64,000 nucleotides of DNA from an uncultured Acidobacteriota bacterium (GTDB taxonomy: Bacteria; Acidobacteriota; UBA6911; RPQK01; JAJDTT01): NCBI GenBank assembly GCA_951812665.1, contig CATOST010000033.1, positions 182,816 to 246,815 of the forward strand, written 5' to 3'. Shown in pieces: positions 1-8,913 of the stretch. The position numbers and the translations under genes were made by a program. How positions within the stretch are numbered: position 1 is the stretch's first letter; every line of letters starts with the position of its first letter. The notes under the pieces are model-generated. The model had not been told where the DNA came from and ran no database searches. It worked only from the letters and a program-made list of their open reading frames with translations.

Positions 1-72
1 ATATTGGATGATCGCACCCAGTACCCCCGCCAGGTCTTCATTCAGATTCTCGATCATCTCCTGCTTGGTCAT
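1..72 (-). CDS. Ferritin-like protein, N-terminal 24 codons only (runs off left edge)
   Basis: Read from the ATG whose complement lies at 70-72, the minus strand encodes MTKQEMIENLNEDLAGVLGA and a few more residues before the window ends. The opening Thr-Lys-Gln-Glu ... Leu-Asn-Glu-Asp-Leu-Ala is the usual start of short ferritin-like / bacterioferritin-type four-helix proteins. A strong purine-rich ribosome site (GGGAAGGGAG) sits a few bases upstream of the ATG. The metal-binding helices are outside the window, so iron storage or redox function cannot be confirmed. Other helical proteins could start similarly. Confidence 0.5.
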   Translation of the reverse strand, partial: MTKQEMIENLNEDLAGVLGAIIQY

Positions 73-185
73 GTTCCGCTCCCTTCCCGACTCGTTGACT
101 GGTCATCGCTCTATTCATGATACATCCGTGGTCGCCGACCTTGAGGCGGTGGTGCCTTCTTCGCTCCTCTGCTCTCCATACCTTC

Positions 186-323
186 AATCACGATGATCGG
201 AGGATTCGCTACCTGGACCAGGGCACAGGCACGGTGTTGTTTCTCGTCCATGGCATGGCCGCCGATCACCAGGACTGGAAGTTCCAGCTTCCGGTTCTGA
301 CGAGAAAGTACCGGGCCCTGGCC
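186..323 (+). pseudogene. Alpha/beta-hydrolase N-terminal fragment
   Basis: One open frame reads IRYLDQGTGTVLFLVHGMAA followed by DHQDWKFQLPVLTRKYRALA. This is the first strand, the HG oxyanion-hole motif and the following helix of an alpha/beta hydrolase. The match stops exactly where a palindromic repeat begins (324). No nucleophile elbow (GxSxG) or catalytic His follows; the frame continues only through the repeat and unrelated sequence to 566. I read it as a hydrolase gene truncated by a repeat insertion or rearrangement. No convincing start codon is seen. A second, unrecognised fragment (frame 373-561, ending in VIPQLERY) lies beyond the repeat. Confidence 0.5.
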
Positions 324-367
324 CTAGGAGCCTGCGCCGCAGAAATCAATCTACGGCGCAGACTCCT
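324..367 (+). repeat. Palindromic dispersed repeat, copy 1
   Basis: Bases 326-339 (AGGAGCCTGCGCCG) pair with 354-367 (CGGCGCAGACTCCT), 13 of 14 positions, around a 14-base loop. The 23 bases 324-346 recur exactly, inverted, at 54733-54755. The element abuts the truncated hydrolase. It behaves like a small REP/MITE-type repeat; no encoding transposase is in the window. Confidence 0.7.
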
Positions 368-562
368 GGATCGTGATTGCAGGCGGCAACCTGCTGCACC
401 GCAAGTGCCTATGGCCTGGGTGGTGTATTTTGATTACCCGCAGAAGCGGATCGGCGGCCGCGTTGCAGGCTGCGGCTCGGTCGAATCAATGCGGTTCGAT
501 GATACGAGTATTTCAGGCGGGAGCCAAAGCCCTCGTCATCCCGCAGTTGGAAAGGTATTGAC

Positions 563-1345
563 ATGAGTGACAATTCAGGATCGGTTCCCATGGTCGTCGA
601 TCTCCAAGGACGGACCGCAGTGGTCACCGGAGGGGGCACGGGCATCGGGCGCGCCGTGTCCATTGGTCTCGCCCGCTGCGGTGCATCCGTGGTGGTCAAT
701 TTCAGCCGGAGCCTCCAGGAGGCGAACGGGACCGTCGAGGAGATCGAGCGGCGGGGTGGCCGGGCGCTCGCCGTCCGGGCGGACGTGACCGACGAGCAGC
801 AGGTGGTGGACCTCATAGCCGCGGCCGTGGAGAGGTTCGGCGGCCTGGACATCCTGGTGGCCAACGCCGGAGCTCCCGGCCAGGGACATCTGACCAGCGA
901 ACTGACTGAGGAGCAATGGGAGCATGATCTGGCCACCAACTGCCGGAGTGCATTCTTCTGCGTCAAACACGCCATGGCTCATCTGCCCGACGGGCGGGGA
1001 CGCATCATCCTCACCGGTTCCATGAGCGCCCGCACCGGCGCCACCCCGGGCGCGCTGACCTACGTCGCTTCCAAGGCCGCCCTCGAAGGCATGACCCGTA
1101 ACTGGGCCCAGGAATTCGGACCTCGCGGGATTACCGTCAACACCATCGCACCCGGCATCATCCGGACCCGCCTTCAGGCCCGGACCTCCGCGGAACGCTA
1201 CCAGTACCTGATCGGGCGAATTCCGCTGGGGCGCGACGGACAACCCGAGGATTGCGTCGGCGCTTTTCTGTTGCTGGCCGGGGACGACGGAGCCTTCATC
1301 ACGGGCCAGGTCATCGAGGTGGGCGGCGGAATGCTGGCTTCGTGA
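563..1345 (+). CDS. SDR family NAD(P)-dependent oxidoreductase
   Basis: A 260-residue classical short-chain dehydrogenase/reductase. The Rossmann cofactor motif TGGGTGIG is at about residues 22-29, an NAG motif at about 112-114, a catalytic Ser in the GSM segment and Tyr-x-x-x-Lys (YVASK) near 168-172. The C-terminal GQVIEVGGGM is typical of FabG-like members. Length is normal for the family. The start at 563 is preceded by a weak GGAAAGG; a second ATG at 590 (MVVDLQ) would also keep the whole domain. Substrate cannot be deduced. It stands alone, converging on the cobalamin operon, with 137 bases between the two stop codons. Confidence 0.9.
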   Translation: MSDNSGSVPMVVDLQGRTAVVTGGGTGIGRAVSIGLARCGASVVVNFSRSLQEANGTVEEIERRGGRALAVRADVTDEQQVVDLIAAAVERFGGLDILVANAGAPGQGHLTSELTEEQWEHDLATNCRSAFFCVKHAMAHLPDGRGRIILTGSMSARTGATPGALTYVASKAALEGMTRNWAQEFGPRGITVNTIAPGIIRTRLQARTSAERYQYLIGRIPLGRDGQPEDCVGAFLLLAGDDGAFITGQVIEVGGGMLAS

Positions 1346-1482
1346 AACTTCCGTCTCTATGCCGTCGGCTACATGAAGGGTGTGCTCCAGGCCATCGACG
1401 CCTCCTGACCAGGGCCGGTCCAATCAATCGGGACTCGGTAAACCCGTGGCTGCGGCCACCTTCGCCGCGAGCCGGAAGCGCC

Positions 1483-2553
1483 TCACCTCTGGGAGCGGAT
1501 CAGCAGATAGAGAAACGTGGGGCCGCCCAGTAGAGCTGTCAGAACCCCCACCGGCAACTCCACCCCTCCAATGAGCCGGGACCGGACCACGCAGTCACAG
1601 ACGAGCAGGAACCCGCCGCCCACCAGGAACGAAGCCGCCATCACGAGTCGCTGATCGGTTCCCACCAGGCGGCGCACCATGTGCGGTACGATCAGACCCA
1701 CGAAACCGATGGGCCCTACCGCCGAAACGACTCCGGCGACGGCCAGGGAGCCGAACACGAAGACCAGGATCCTGACCCGCCGGACCGACACGCCTCGTCC
1801 CGCCGCATAATCGTCTCCCAGAGCCAAGGGATTGAGCTGGTGCGACAGCCAGACGATCACCGCCACGCCCGGCAGCACAAACGGGAGAATGCTCCAGAGG
1901 TCGCCCCAAACGTAAAGGGAGTTCAAACTTCCCATGAGCCAGTGGTCCAGCACATGCAGGTCATAGGGATTGGCGGCCTGATGTCGCAGCAACAGGATGA
2001 GAGCGCCGCAGATCAGGTTCACCGTGACCCCGGCCAGCAACAGGGTCGCCATGCTGAGGCGTCCGGCCAGTCTCGCGATGCCGTAGATCAGGACGATGTC
2101 CAGGACCGCCGCCAGGTAGGCGGCCACCTGAATCGGAGAAAAGGGCCCCCAGGTGAGCCCCGAACCGAATCCGATGATCGCGCAGAAGGCGCCGACGGCC
2201 GCCGCCGTGGAGACCCCCAGAGTCGACGGCGCCACCAGAGGATTGCGCAGGATCGCCTGCAGCGCCGCGCCGATCACCGCCAGTCCGGCGCCGGCTACGA
2301 CACCCATCAAGGAACGGAGAATCCGATTGGCGACAATGCTCCGCAGGACCTGATTCTGATCCCTTTCGGGAAGCTCCTCCGGCAAGGGAGTCGTGAAGCC
2401 GTGCCGGAGCATAAGTTCCAGCCCGGACAGTGCGTCGACCTCTTCGGCTCCGAAGAACGGGGAGATCGCCAGAGCCGTGACCAGAAAGAGGGAGCACATG
2501 CCCAGGGTTCCCAGCAGATGGACCCTTCGACCGGTGGAGTCGTCCTTGATCAT
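1483..2553 (-). CDS. btuC: Cobalamin ABC importer, permease BtuC (FecCD family)
   Basis: A 356-residue polytopic inner-membrane protein of the FecCD/BtuC family with about ten hydrophobic segments. Family landmarks are visible: the NPLVAPSTLGVS segment, GVTVNLICGAL, AVGPIGFVGLIVPHMVR and the C-terminal GGVELPVGVLTALLGGPTFL. It should form the translocation path for vitamin B12 as a dimer with BtuD, taking substrate from BtuF. The start overlaps the end of btuD by four bases, indicating translational coupling. FecCD permeases for siderophores look alike; assignment to B12 rests on the riboswitch and BtuB/BtuF neighbours. It is the last gene of the operon. Confidence 0.9.
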   Translation of the reverse strand: MIKDDSTGRRVHLLGTLGMCSLFLVTALAISPFFGAEEVDALSGLELMLRHGFTTPLPEELPERDQNQVLRSIVANRILRSLMGVVAGAGLAVIGAALQAILRNPLVAPSTLGVSTAAAVGAFCAIIGFGSGLTWGPFSPIQVAAYLAAVLDIVLIYGIARLAGRLSMATLLLAGVTVNLICGALILLLRHQAANPYDLHVLDHWLMGSLNSLYVWGDLWSILPFVLPGVAVIVWLSHQLNPLALGDDYAAGRGVSVRRVRILVFVFGSLAVAGVVSAVGPIGFVGLIVPHMVRRLVGTDQRLVMAASFLVGGGFLLVCDCVVRSRLIGGVELPVGVLTALLGGPTFLYLLIRSQR

Positions 2554-3437
2554 CTCGGGAGTTCCCGGGGGTCTTGAAACTGGGAATCGGGCAGGACCAC
2601 CGGAAGTCCGCTCTTGGCATCGCGGGTAACTTCAACGTCGCTGCCGTAGGATTCCGCCACCAGGGCCTGGGTCAACACCTGTTCGGGCCTGCCTTGGGCC
2701 CGGATCCTTCGGTCCGAGAGCAGGTAGATGACGTCAGCGAAACGGGAGGCCAGATTCAGGTCGTGGGTGATGCAGAGAATGCCCCTGCCGGCTTGGGCCA
2801 GCCGCTTGAGGCGCTGAGAGAACGTCGCCAGATGGTGGACGTCCAGCCCCTTCCCCGGTTCGTCCAGAAGCAAGAGCGAGCTTTGCTGGGCCAGGATCCC
2901 GGCCAGGAGAACCGCTTGCTGCTCGCCGCCGCTGAGCGATTCGAACACCCGATTCCTCAGCTGCGCCACTCCCATTCGTTCCAGCGCCCCGCCCACGATC
3001 TTCCGGTCCTGCTCACCGGGCAGGGTCCACCATCGCTGGTGGGGAAAGCGGCCCAGAAGGACCACTTCCTGCACGGTGTACCCCTCGGGAGGCAGGACCT
3101 CCTGAGGCAGATAGGCGACGGTCCGGGCCCGGGCCAGAGGAGACAGGCCGGCCAGATCCTGCGAGCGTTCTCCAAGACTCGACTGGAGTTGGACGATCCC
3201 CTGCGCCGGCTGCAACAGACCGGCCAGAATCTTCATCAGAGTGCTCTTTCCGGCCCCGTTGGGACCGATGAGCATGGTGAGCGCTCCCGGCTCGACCGAC
3301 AGTCGCACATCCTCCAGCAATGACTCCTGCCCGGCGTAGCGGAAGGTCACCTCCTGCGCGGTCAGGGAGAATGGAGCGTCCAACGGTTCTCCAGGCCCTC
3401 TTCTCTCATTTCCCACGTTGTAAAAACCCCAAGTCAC
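2550..3437 (-). CDS. btuD: Cobalamin ABC importer, ATPase BtuD
   Basis: A 295-residue ABC ATPase. Walker A GPNGAGKST lies near residues 58-66, the signature LSGGEQQ near 166-172, and Walker B LLLLDEP with a D-loop-like GKGLDVHH follows; the switch His is in ITHDLNLA. It should sit on the cytoplasmic face of BtuC and power import. The long frame begins with GTG at 3437, but the first 25 residues precede the usual start of the nucleotide-binding domain, so a downstream start is possible. It lies between btuF (25-base gap) and btuC (4-base overlap). Heme and iron-chelate ATPases are very similar; context decides. Confidence 0.9.
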   Translation of the reverse strand: MTWGFYNVGNERRGPGEPLDAPFSLTAQEVTFRYAGQESLLEDVRLSVEPGALTMLIGPNGAGKSTLMKILAGLLQPAQGIVQLQSSLGERSQDLAGLSPLARARTVAYLPQEVLPPEGYTVQEVVLLGRFPHQRWWTLPGEQDRKIVGGALERMGVAQLRNRVFESLSGGEQQAVLLAGILAQQSSLLLLDEPGKGLDVHHLATFSQRLKRLAQAGRGILCITHDLNLASRFADVIYLLSDRRIRAQGRPEQVLTQALVAESYGSDVEVTRDAKSGLPVVLPDSQFQDPRELPR

Positions 3438-3462
3438 AAATCACACATCGCAAACTGAAGCC

Positions 3463-4416
3463 CTACGTTCCTTCATGGATGGCCTGGGCGATCAGACGGG
3501 CGGCCTGGGGAAGGCGCGGACCGGAACGCATGAGAAAGCTTCCGTTCAGCACTCGGACCCGGCCGGCGCGGACCGCCGGCAGCGTGGGGTGCATCCGCCA
3601 TTCCGCCAGGAACCCGTTTCTCACCTCCTCCGGAAGCTGGTCCCGGGAATCCAGTACCAGGATGACCTGAGGCCGGCGCACCAGAACCGTCTCCAGGCTC
3701 ACCATGGGCCATGCCTTTTCCACGTCGGCCGTGATGGAGCGTGCGCCTGCCAACTCGACCAACTCGGTCAGGAAGGAGCCCTTCCCCGCGGAGAACACCT
3801 GGTGGCTCTTGCTGCCCATCACCAGCAGGACATCGAGTCGAGGCCGACCGGCATAGTGTTGCCGAATCTCCTCCAACTCTCGCCGCAGGCGCGCGGCCAC
3901 GGGCTCCCCGGCCCCGGAATTTCCAAAAGCATCAGCCAACCGGACAGGAACTTGGAGCACGTCCCGGACCGAGGTCGATTCCAGGGCCAGAAACCGGATT
4001 CGCTTTCGGCGCGCGATGCGCTCCAGCTTGAACCCCTTCCCCAGCGCCACGATCAGGTCGGGCCGGAGGGCCAGGATCTTCTCCACGTTCGGTTCGATGG
4101 CGGTCCCGACCACGGGCAATCGGGCGGCCTCGGCCGGATGATCGCAGTAGGGCGACACCCCTACGATCCTGTCCTGCAAACCCAGGGAGAAGAGGAATTC
4201 CACAATGCTGGGGCCGTAGGCGATGACACGCCGGACCTCAGACTGCGGTTCCGAAGCAGGTGGAGGTCCGCCCGGACGACCGCTTCGTTCTGGCTCGCAT
4301 CCCGCCAGCAGGAGCGTCGGCAAGAGAATCCGTACGCCTCGCCGGAATCGATTTGTCAGCACCTCGAATGTCCGCCCGGGGTCGGCCCCAATGGGGACCG
4401 CCGCCGCAGTCTCCAC
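3463..4416 (-). CDS. btuF: Periplasmic cobalamin-binding lipoprotein BtuF
   Basis: A BtuF/FhuD-type helical-backbone substrate-binding protein of up to 317 residues. A hydrophobic segment ending LLPTLLLAGC gives a lipobox with Cys40 of the longest frame, so the mature protein is probably a periplasmic lipoprotein. The opening of the domain, RRVIAYGPSIVEFLFSLG, and YCDHPAEAARLPVVG are typical of BtuF. The longest frame starts with GTG immediately after the btuB stop codon (TAAGTG). A GTG at about 4362 would give a better-proportioned signal peptide, so the exact start is uncertain. It delivers B12 from BtuB to BtuCD. Confidence 0.88.
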   Translation of the reverse strand: METAAAVPIGADPGRTFEVLTNRFRRGVRILLPTLLLAGCEPERSGRPGGPPPASEPQSEVRRVIAYGPSIVEFLFSLGLQDRIVGVSPYCDHPAEAARLPVVGTAIEPNVEKILALRPDLIVALGKGFKLERIARRKRIRFLALESTSVRDVLQVPVRLADAFGNSGAGEPVAARLRRELEEIRQHYAGRPRLDVLLVMGSKSHQVFSAGKGSFLTELVELAGARSITADVEKAWPMVSLETVLVRRPQVILVLDSRDQLPEEVRNGFLAEWRMHPTLPAVRAGRVRVLNGSFLMRSGPRLPQAARLIAQAIHEGT

Positions 4417-6453
4417 TTAGAGGATCGGTAAACGAATACCGACCCTGGCGTTGAACCTTGGAGAAGGATAGAAGGCCCGTTCCACCGGAAATCCGCCCAG
4501 AACGCCGTACTCAGAATACTCCTGGTTCATGATGTTGTTGAAATCCGCGAACAGAGTAAAGCGGTCCCAGCGGTAGCTGATTCTCGAATTGAGCAGGAAG
4601 TTTCCGTCGTGCTTCCCGAAGCGGTTGCTCCAGTCGCTGTGAAAATATCTTGAGCCCACATAAGTCCCGTTGATGCTGGCGGTCAACCTGGGCGTGATCT
4701 GGACGAAGAGCTCGGCCGCCAGCTTGTGCGCCGCCACGCCGGGAACCTGACGTCCGGTGTACTGGCCGTCTCGGACCCTCGTCCGCACGACGCTGTAGTT
4801 GCCCTTCAGAGTGGTGATTCCGCGGCTGATGCCGGACGAGAACTCCATTCCCCGTCTTCGAGTCCGGCCCTCGAAGTTCTCGTTGGCGCCGAATCCGAAG
4901 GCTCCGCCGGCGGGATTGTAGAAGATCTCCCGGTCGGCATCGATCTGGAAGAAGTTCAACTCCCCGAAGAAACTGCCGCCGAAATAGTGCCGCAAGCCCG
5001 CCTCCAGCCCGTTGGACGCCTGGGGAGTGATGGCGCTGTCGATGGTGTTGGTGAAAAAGTTGAACATCTCGTTCAGAACCGGGTAACGGAAGCTTCCGGA
5101 ATAGCCGGCGTAGACGTACGTGTCGGGATTGAACCCGTAGTTGAGTCCCGTCGTGAAGACGTTCTGATCGTAACTGGCCTGGTCAAGCGCACTGGGCGCG
5201 AACCGAAAGTTGGCCCGATCATAGCGATAGCCGGCGGACAGAGCCAGGCTCTCCAGCGGATAGAACTCGTCATGGACGTAGAACCCCTGATTCACTTTTT
5301 CGAGCTGAAACGAGTTGGTCGACTGGAAGCCACCGAAAACCGACGTGTTCGCGATGTCCTCGGCCGCCTTGATCCAGTCGAATCCAATGCTCAGGTTGTT
5401 GGCGAGGCTGCCGATGCGCTCCCGTATCACTACTCGGGGGGACAGAGCCAGAGTGTCGGTCTGAGTCATCCCCTCGAAGGTTCCGCCGGAGAAGCGGCTG
5501 AAGAAAGAAGAGTCTCGTCTCCGGGCGGAGAAATCCAAGGTCAGAGAACTCTGGCTCAGGAAGTTGAGCGTTGGCTGAATCAGAACGTAGGTGTCGGCGG
5601 TGTCGGCGAAGTCGTCCGGATTCAAGGTGCCGGTCCGGGCAGCTCCCGCTTGAAATTGGCTCTCCCTGAGCGCTCCGGGCAATCCAACGTCGTCGGTGTG
5701 GTAACCGCCGCTCACATCCAATCTTCCGAGATCACCCAACTTGAAGCCCAAACTGCCGCCCAGGTCTCCACCCTGAATGTCGCTGTTGTCCCGGTAGCCC
5801 CCGGACTGGAAATAGCTTCCTGAGGCGCCGTACGAGACGTCACCCCGGGAACCGCTGACCTGGCCGCTGGGACGTAGACTTCCGTAACTGCCGCCCGACA
5901 TCTCCAGCTCGAGGCGGGTCGGGCCTTCTTCCCGGGTGATGATGTTGATCACTCCGGCGCCCGCGTTGTCCCCGTAGAGAACGCTTCCCCGCCCCCCGCG
6001 CGTGACCTCGATCCGTTTGACCCTGTCCAATGGGATCTGGAGCCAGTCGACCGCGGTGGAAGCCGGCAGATTCACCCTCCGTCCGTCCACCAGGACCAGC
6101 GTGTTGCTTCCGGCCGTTTCACCGAAGCCCCGGATATCGACGGAATAGTGGCGGTGATTCCCCGTAATGTCGGTGACCTGGACGTTGACCAGAGTCCGGA
6201 GCAATCCGGGAATATCGACGGCCGTGGAGGCGGCAATGTCCTCCTCGCTGATGACGGTTACGTTTGCGGGAACTCGGACCGACTTCTCCTGGTAGCGGCT
6301 CGCCGTCACGGTGACCTGTTCGGTCGTGGGTAGCCGAAGGGGCGTAACCTTGTCTTCCGCGGGCAGAGTAACCGTCAGGAAACCGACCAGACCGAGCGTG
6401 CCGAAAAACCTGGACAGCAGGTTTGGAGCGGGCAATTGGCAATCGTTACGCAT
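4417..6453 (-). CDS. btuB: TonB-dependent cobalamin receptor BtuB
   Basis: A 678-residue outer-membrane receptor with an N-terminal signal region and a TonB-box-like EQVTVTASR around residues 44-52. The plug domain shows VPANVTVISEEDI, VDIRGFGE, LVLVDGRRVN and the SVLYGDNAGAGVINIITR loop. The rest is a 22-strand-type barrel rich in alternating aromatic residues. Length fits BtuB-like receptors. The final residues are IRLPIL rather than the common C-terminal Phe. It sits within the riboswitch-controlled operon, directly before btuF, so cobalamin or a related corrinoid is the expected ligand. Iron-siderophore receptors share the fold. Confidence 0.9.
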   Translation of the reverse strand: MRNDCQLPAPNLLSRFFGTLGLVGFLTVTLPAEDKVTPLRLPTTEQVTVTASRYQEKSVRVPANVTVISEEDIAASTAVDIPGLLRTLVNVQVTDITGNHRHYSVDIRGFGETAGSNTLVLVDGRRVNLPASTAVDWLQIPLDRVKRIEVTRGGRGSVLYGDNAGAGVINIITREEGPTRLELEMSGGSYGSLRPSGQVSGSRGDVSYGASGSYFQSGGYRDNSDIQGGDLGGSLGFKLGDLGRLDVSGGYHTDDVGLPGALRESQFQAGAARTGTLNPDDFADTADTYVLIQPTLNFLSQSSLTLDFSARRRDSSFFSRFSGGTFEGMTQTDTLALSPRVVIRERIGSLANNLSIGFDWIKAAEDIANTSVFGGFQSTNSFQLEKVNQGFYVHDEFYPLESLALSAGYRYDRANFRFAPSALDQASYDQNVFTTGLNYGFNPDTYVYAGYSGSFRYPVLNEMFNFFTNTIDSAITPQASNGLEAGLRHYFGGSFFGELNFFQIDADREIFYNPAGGAFGFGANENFEGRTRRRGMEFSSGISRGITTLKGNYSVVRTRVRDGQYTGRQVPGVAAHKLAAELFVQITPRLTASINGTYVGSRYFHSDWSNRFGKHDGNFLLNSRISYRWDRFTLFADFNNIMNQEYSEYGVLGGFPVERAFYPSPRFNARVGIRLPIL

Positions 6454-6508
6454 CGCGTTCTCCTACGGTTCAGAAACCCTTCCCCGGTCTTTCCTCGCTC
6501 CTCTTTCC

Positions 6509-7432
6509 CTATTTTTCCCAGCGTTTCCACCCGGTTCCGCGGTGCCCACAATCGAACAGTCCCGGATGCAGGATTTCCGCCAGTATCTCGGCCGATTCCA
6601 CGACGCGGGGTCCGGGCCGGTTGAAGTACTGGTTCCCGTCCGTCACGAATACGCGTCCGTTCCGGACTGCGGCCAGTTGCGGCCACCCCGGATGGTTCAC
6701 CAGCGGCGGCATCTCTCGACAGGTGCGTTCGATATCGAAGCCACACGGCAATAGGGCGATGACGTCAGGATCGGTAGCCGCAAGCTTCTCGAACTCGAAA
6801 TAAACGGAGTGTTTCCCCGACTCACCGAAAAGGTTCGCACCGCCGGCGCAGGAGACCAGCTCCGGCATCCAGTTGGCGGCGCTCATGAGAGGGTCGATCC
6901 ACTCGATACACGCAATGGACGGACGGGTCCGCACCGACTCCGTCCGTGCACGAATCCCTTGGAGCCGATCCCTGAGACGAGTCACGAGATCGTCACCGCG
7001 TCTCGGGTCGCCAAGCGCTGACGCCACTTTTCGGATGTCCTCCCAGACGTCGGTCAGGGACATGGGTTCCAGGGAGACGATGGCGGGCTGCGAAGTGACG
7101 AGCTCGCAAACCGCCTTTTCCACGTCCTTCAGACTCACGGCGCAGACTTCGCATTGGGTCTGCGTGATGACGACGGTCGGCGCCAGACGATTCAGGAGGT
7201 CGGGATCGACACGGTATACGGACAGCCCTTCGGAGACGATGGTTCGGACCTGGTCGTCGATCGCCCGACTGACGGCATCCACTTCGACCTTGGAAGTCGA
7301 GCAGGTCGGAAGCCGAGAGACGGAGGAAGGAAAGTCGCATTCGTGGGATCGGCCTACGAGTTCATCCTCGAAGCCGAGCCCACAGACGATCTCCGTCGCG
7401 CTGGCAATAAGTGAGACGATCCGATGTGACAT
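6509..7432 (-). CDS. BtuF-like cobalamin-binding protein without signal peptide
   Basis: A 307-residue protein of the BtuF/FhuD periplasmic-binding fold. It opens directly with MSHRIVSLIASATEIVCGLG, the beginning of the binding domain, leaving no room for a signal peptide. Later landmarks are HECDFPSSVSRLP, VVITQTQCEVCAVS, CIEWIDPLMSAANWMPELV and NRPGPRVVESAEILAEILHP. Family members of this signal-less type are often annotated as cobalamin-binding proteins and occur with DUF71 genes. I infer a cytoplasmic corrinoid-binding or handling role, distinct from the lipoprotein BtuF two genes downstream. An upstream missed signal-peptide start is unlikely, because only 33 bases separate it from the preceding gene. 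Confidence 0.8.
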   Translation of the reverse strand: MSHRIVSLIASATEIVCGLGFEDELVGRSHECDFPSSVSRLPTCSTSKVEVDAVSRAIDDQVRTIVSEGLSVYRVDPDLLNRLAPTVVITQTQCEVCAVSLKDVEKAVCELVTSQPAIVSLEPMSLTDVWEDIRKVASALGDPRRGDDLVTRLRDRLQGIRARTESVRTRPSIACIEWIDPLMSAANWMPELVSCAGGANLFGESGKHSVYFEFEKLAATDPDVIALLPCGFDIERTCREMPPLVNHPGWPQLAAVRNGRVFVTDGNQYFNRPGPRVVESAEILAEILHPGLFDCGHRGTGWKRWEK

Positions 7433-7465
7433 TGCGCTTCGTCAAACGCCATGGGAGGCGAACGG

Positions 7466-8047
7466 TTATGCCCGGGCCGGCACCGGCTGTTTCAAGGCCA
7501 CGCGACTGAACAGCAGGGGGAGGAAAACCGCCATGCTGATCAACGTGTTGCGAAAATAGGGGATCCCTCGTACGTAGCAGTCGGTGAGGCCGGCGAGCGT
7601 CTGCGGATAGAGTGTTCCTCCGCTGAATGCCCAGAGACCGAAATTGGTCACCAGGTAGAACCCTACCGACGAGATCAATCCTGCGGCCGCCACCCGGGCC
7701 CATGAATGCTGACCCCTCAGAGCCAAGCCGGTTGTGGCCACCAGGGCGACCGACAGATAGACCACCGGTTGAAACGAGTAGAACGCCCAATCGAACCGCC
7801 CGGTCAGGGCCCAGATGCCCAGGTCGCCGATCAGGTAAGTCGCAAAGGGGATCGTATAGACCATGATCCGCCGACCGTAGAAAGCCCCGCCGAAGATGCA
7901 GACCGGCAGAATCGGAGAGAAATTCCACGGGTAGGCGGTATTTTCGGGATCGATCGAGATTCCGAAATGAGAGAGTGCGTAGGGCGCCAGCCGAGCGGCG
8001 AGGCCCAACGCAAGTAGCGCCAGAATCAGAGAGAGCCGAGGTTTCAT
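7466..8047 (-). CDS. DUF6580-like membrane protein, putative B12-linked transporter component
   Basis: A 193-residue hydrophobic protein with about five or six membrane segments. Conserved-looking polar motifs between helices include NFSPILPVCIFGGAFYG, IPFATYLIGDLGI and GIPYFRNTLIS. This pattern fits DUF6580-type proteins, which resemble ECF transporter substrate-binding (S) components. Its ATG overlaps the stop of the DUF71 gene by four bases (ATGA), so the two are translationally coupled. Placement directly behind a cobalamin riboswitch suggests transport of cobalamin, a precursor or the lower-ligand base. Substrate and partner energy-coupling module are not visible in the window; the function is inferred from context. 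Confidence 0.7.
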   Translation of the reverse strand: MKPRLSLILALLALGLAARLAPYALSHFGISIDPENTAYPWNFSPILPVCIFGGAFYGRRIMVYTIPFATYLIGDLGIWALTGRFDWAFYSFQPVVYLSVALVATTGLALRGQHSWARVAAAGLISSVGFYLVTNFGLWAFSGGTLYPQTLAGLTDCYVRGIPYFRNTLISMAVFLPLLFSRVALKQPVPARA

Positions 8048-8820
8048 CCATCTCCTCCTTTTTCTTGGGATCGGTGTCGTCCAGCGTCGGCGCGACGATC
8101 TGGAACGAGGTCGCAGAACGCGAAGTCGTCACGCTCGACGACTTCTCCCGGAGACATGCAAACGGACCGGCGGAAGATCGGTCCATTGAAAACGAAAGTA
8201 TGAAACTCGCCGTTCTCGCCGCACGGGTCGACGCCGGGCGGGAGATCAGCCAGGAAAGCCTCATCGAATCGGCGGCCGGCGAAAGCCACATCCAGGACCG
8301 CCAGGTTCACGCAGACGATCACGGCCTCGAATCCGGCCTTGATGAACCGGCGTGCGAGCTTGCCCGTGTCCTGCTTCCAGAGCGGGAAGATGCACTCGAG
8401 ATTCCAGGCCGCCAGTTGATCTTCTCGGTAGGTTCTCAGGTCTTCGAGAAAGATGTCGCCGAAGGCCACGCCCCGGATGCCGGAAGCATGCAAGCGGGCG
8501 AACGCATGCCCCATTTCGCGTTCATAGACGGCGTTGGTGCAGACTCGAGGAACCGCGACTTCCGTCATGGGAATCCCGATGGCACGGGACTGTTCCCTGA
8601 GCAGTGTGCGGCGGACCCCGTGCATGCTGACACGGTCGAAATCCGCGTTGACCGTGGTCAAAAAGGAGCTGACGACGTACCTGCTCGCGCGGTGGATCTC
8701 CCACAAGGCAAGCGAGCTGTCCTTTCCCCCACTGAAGCACATGGCGATGGCCTCGCCGTTCGTGTTCAGATTCGGATTAACTGCCGCACTCGCCGCTGAT
8801 TTTGGTTCGGCTCCGCTCAT
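8044..8820 (-). CDS. DUF71/COG2102 ATP-pyrophosphatase (B12-salvage clade)
   Basis: A 258-residue PP-loop ATPase. The adenylation motif SGGKDSS is at residues 30-36; other DUF71 signatures are FGDIFLEDLRTYRE and the ENGEFHTFVFNGPIF segment. The family includes eukaryotic/archaeal diphthine-ammonia ligase (Dph6). Published comparative genomics of DUF71/COG2102 predicted a separate bacterial clade acting in B12 salvage. This copy fits that clade: it is the first gene after a cobalamin riboswitch, and bacteria lack diphthamide. The predicted chemistry is ATP-dependent amidation of a corrinoid carboxylate; that is inference. The first 22 residues are poorly conserved, and a later start is possible. 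Confidence 0.85.
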   Translation of the reverse strand: MSGAEPKSAASAAVNPNLNTNGEAIAMCFSGGKDSSLALWEIHRASRYVVSSFLTTVNADFDRVSMHGVRRTLLREQSRAIGIPMTEVAVPRVCTNAVYEREMGHAFARLHASGIRGVAFGDIFLEDLRTYREDQLAAWNLECIFPLWKQDTGKLARRFIKAGFEAVIVCVNLAVLDVAFAGRRFDEAFLADLPPGVDPCGENGEFHTFVFNGPIFRRSVCMSPGEVVERDDFAFCDLVPDRRADAGRHRSQEKGGDG

Positions 8821-8913
8821 GGTCCCTCGACCACGACCCGAAGGTTCAACGAGGAAGAAAGGTAGGCCCGAGCGCCCCTGTTCCCTCCCTCGAAGGTCCA
8901 GGTCAATGGAAAT

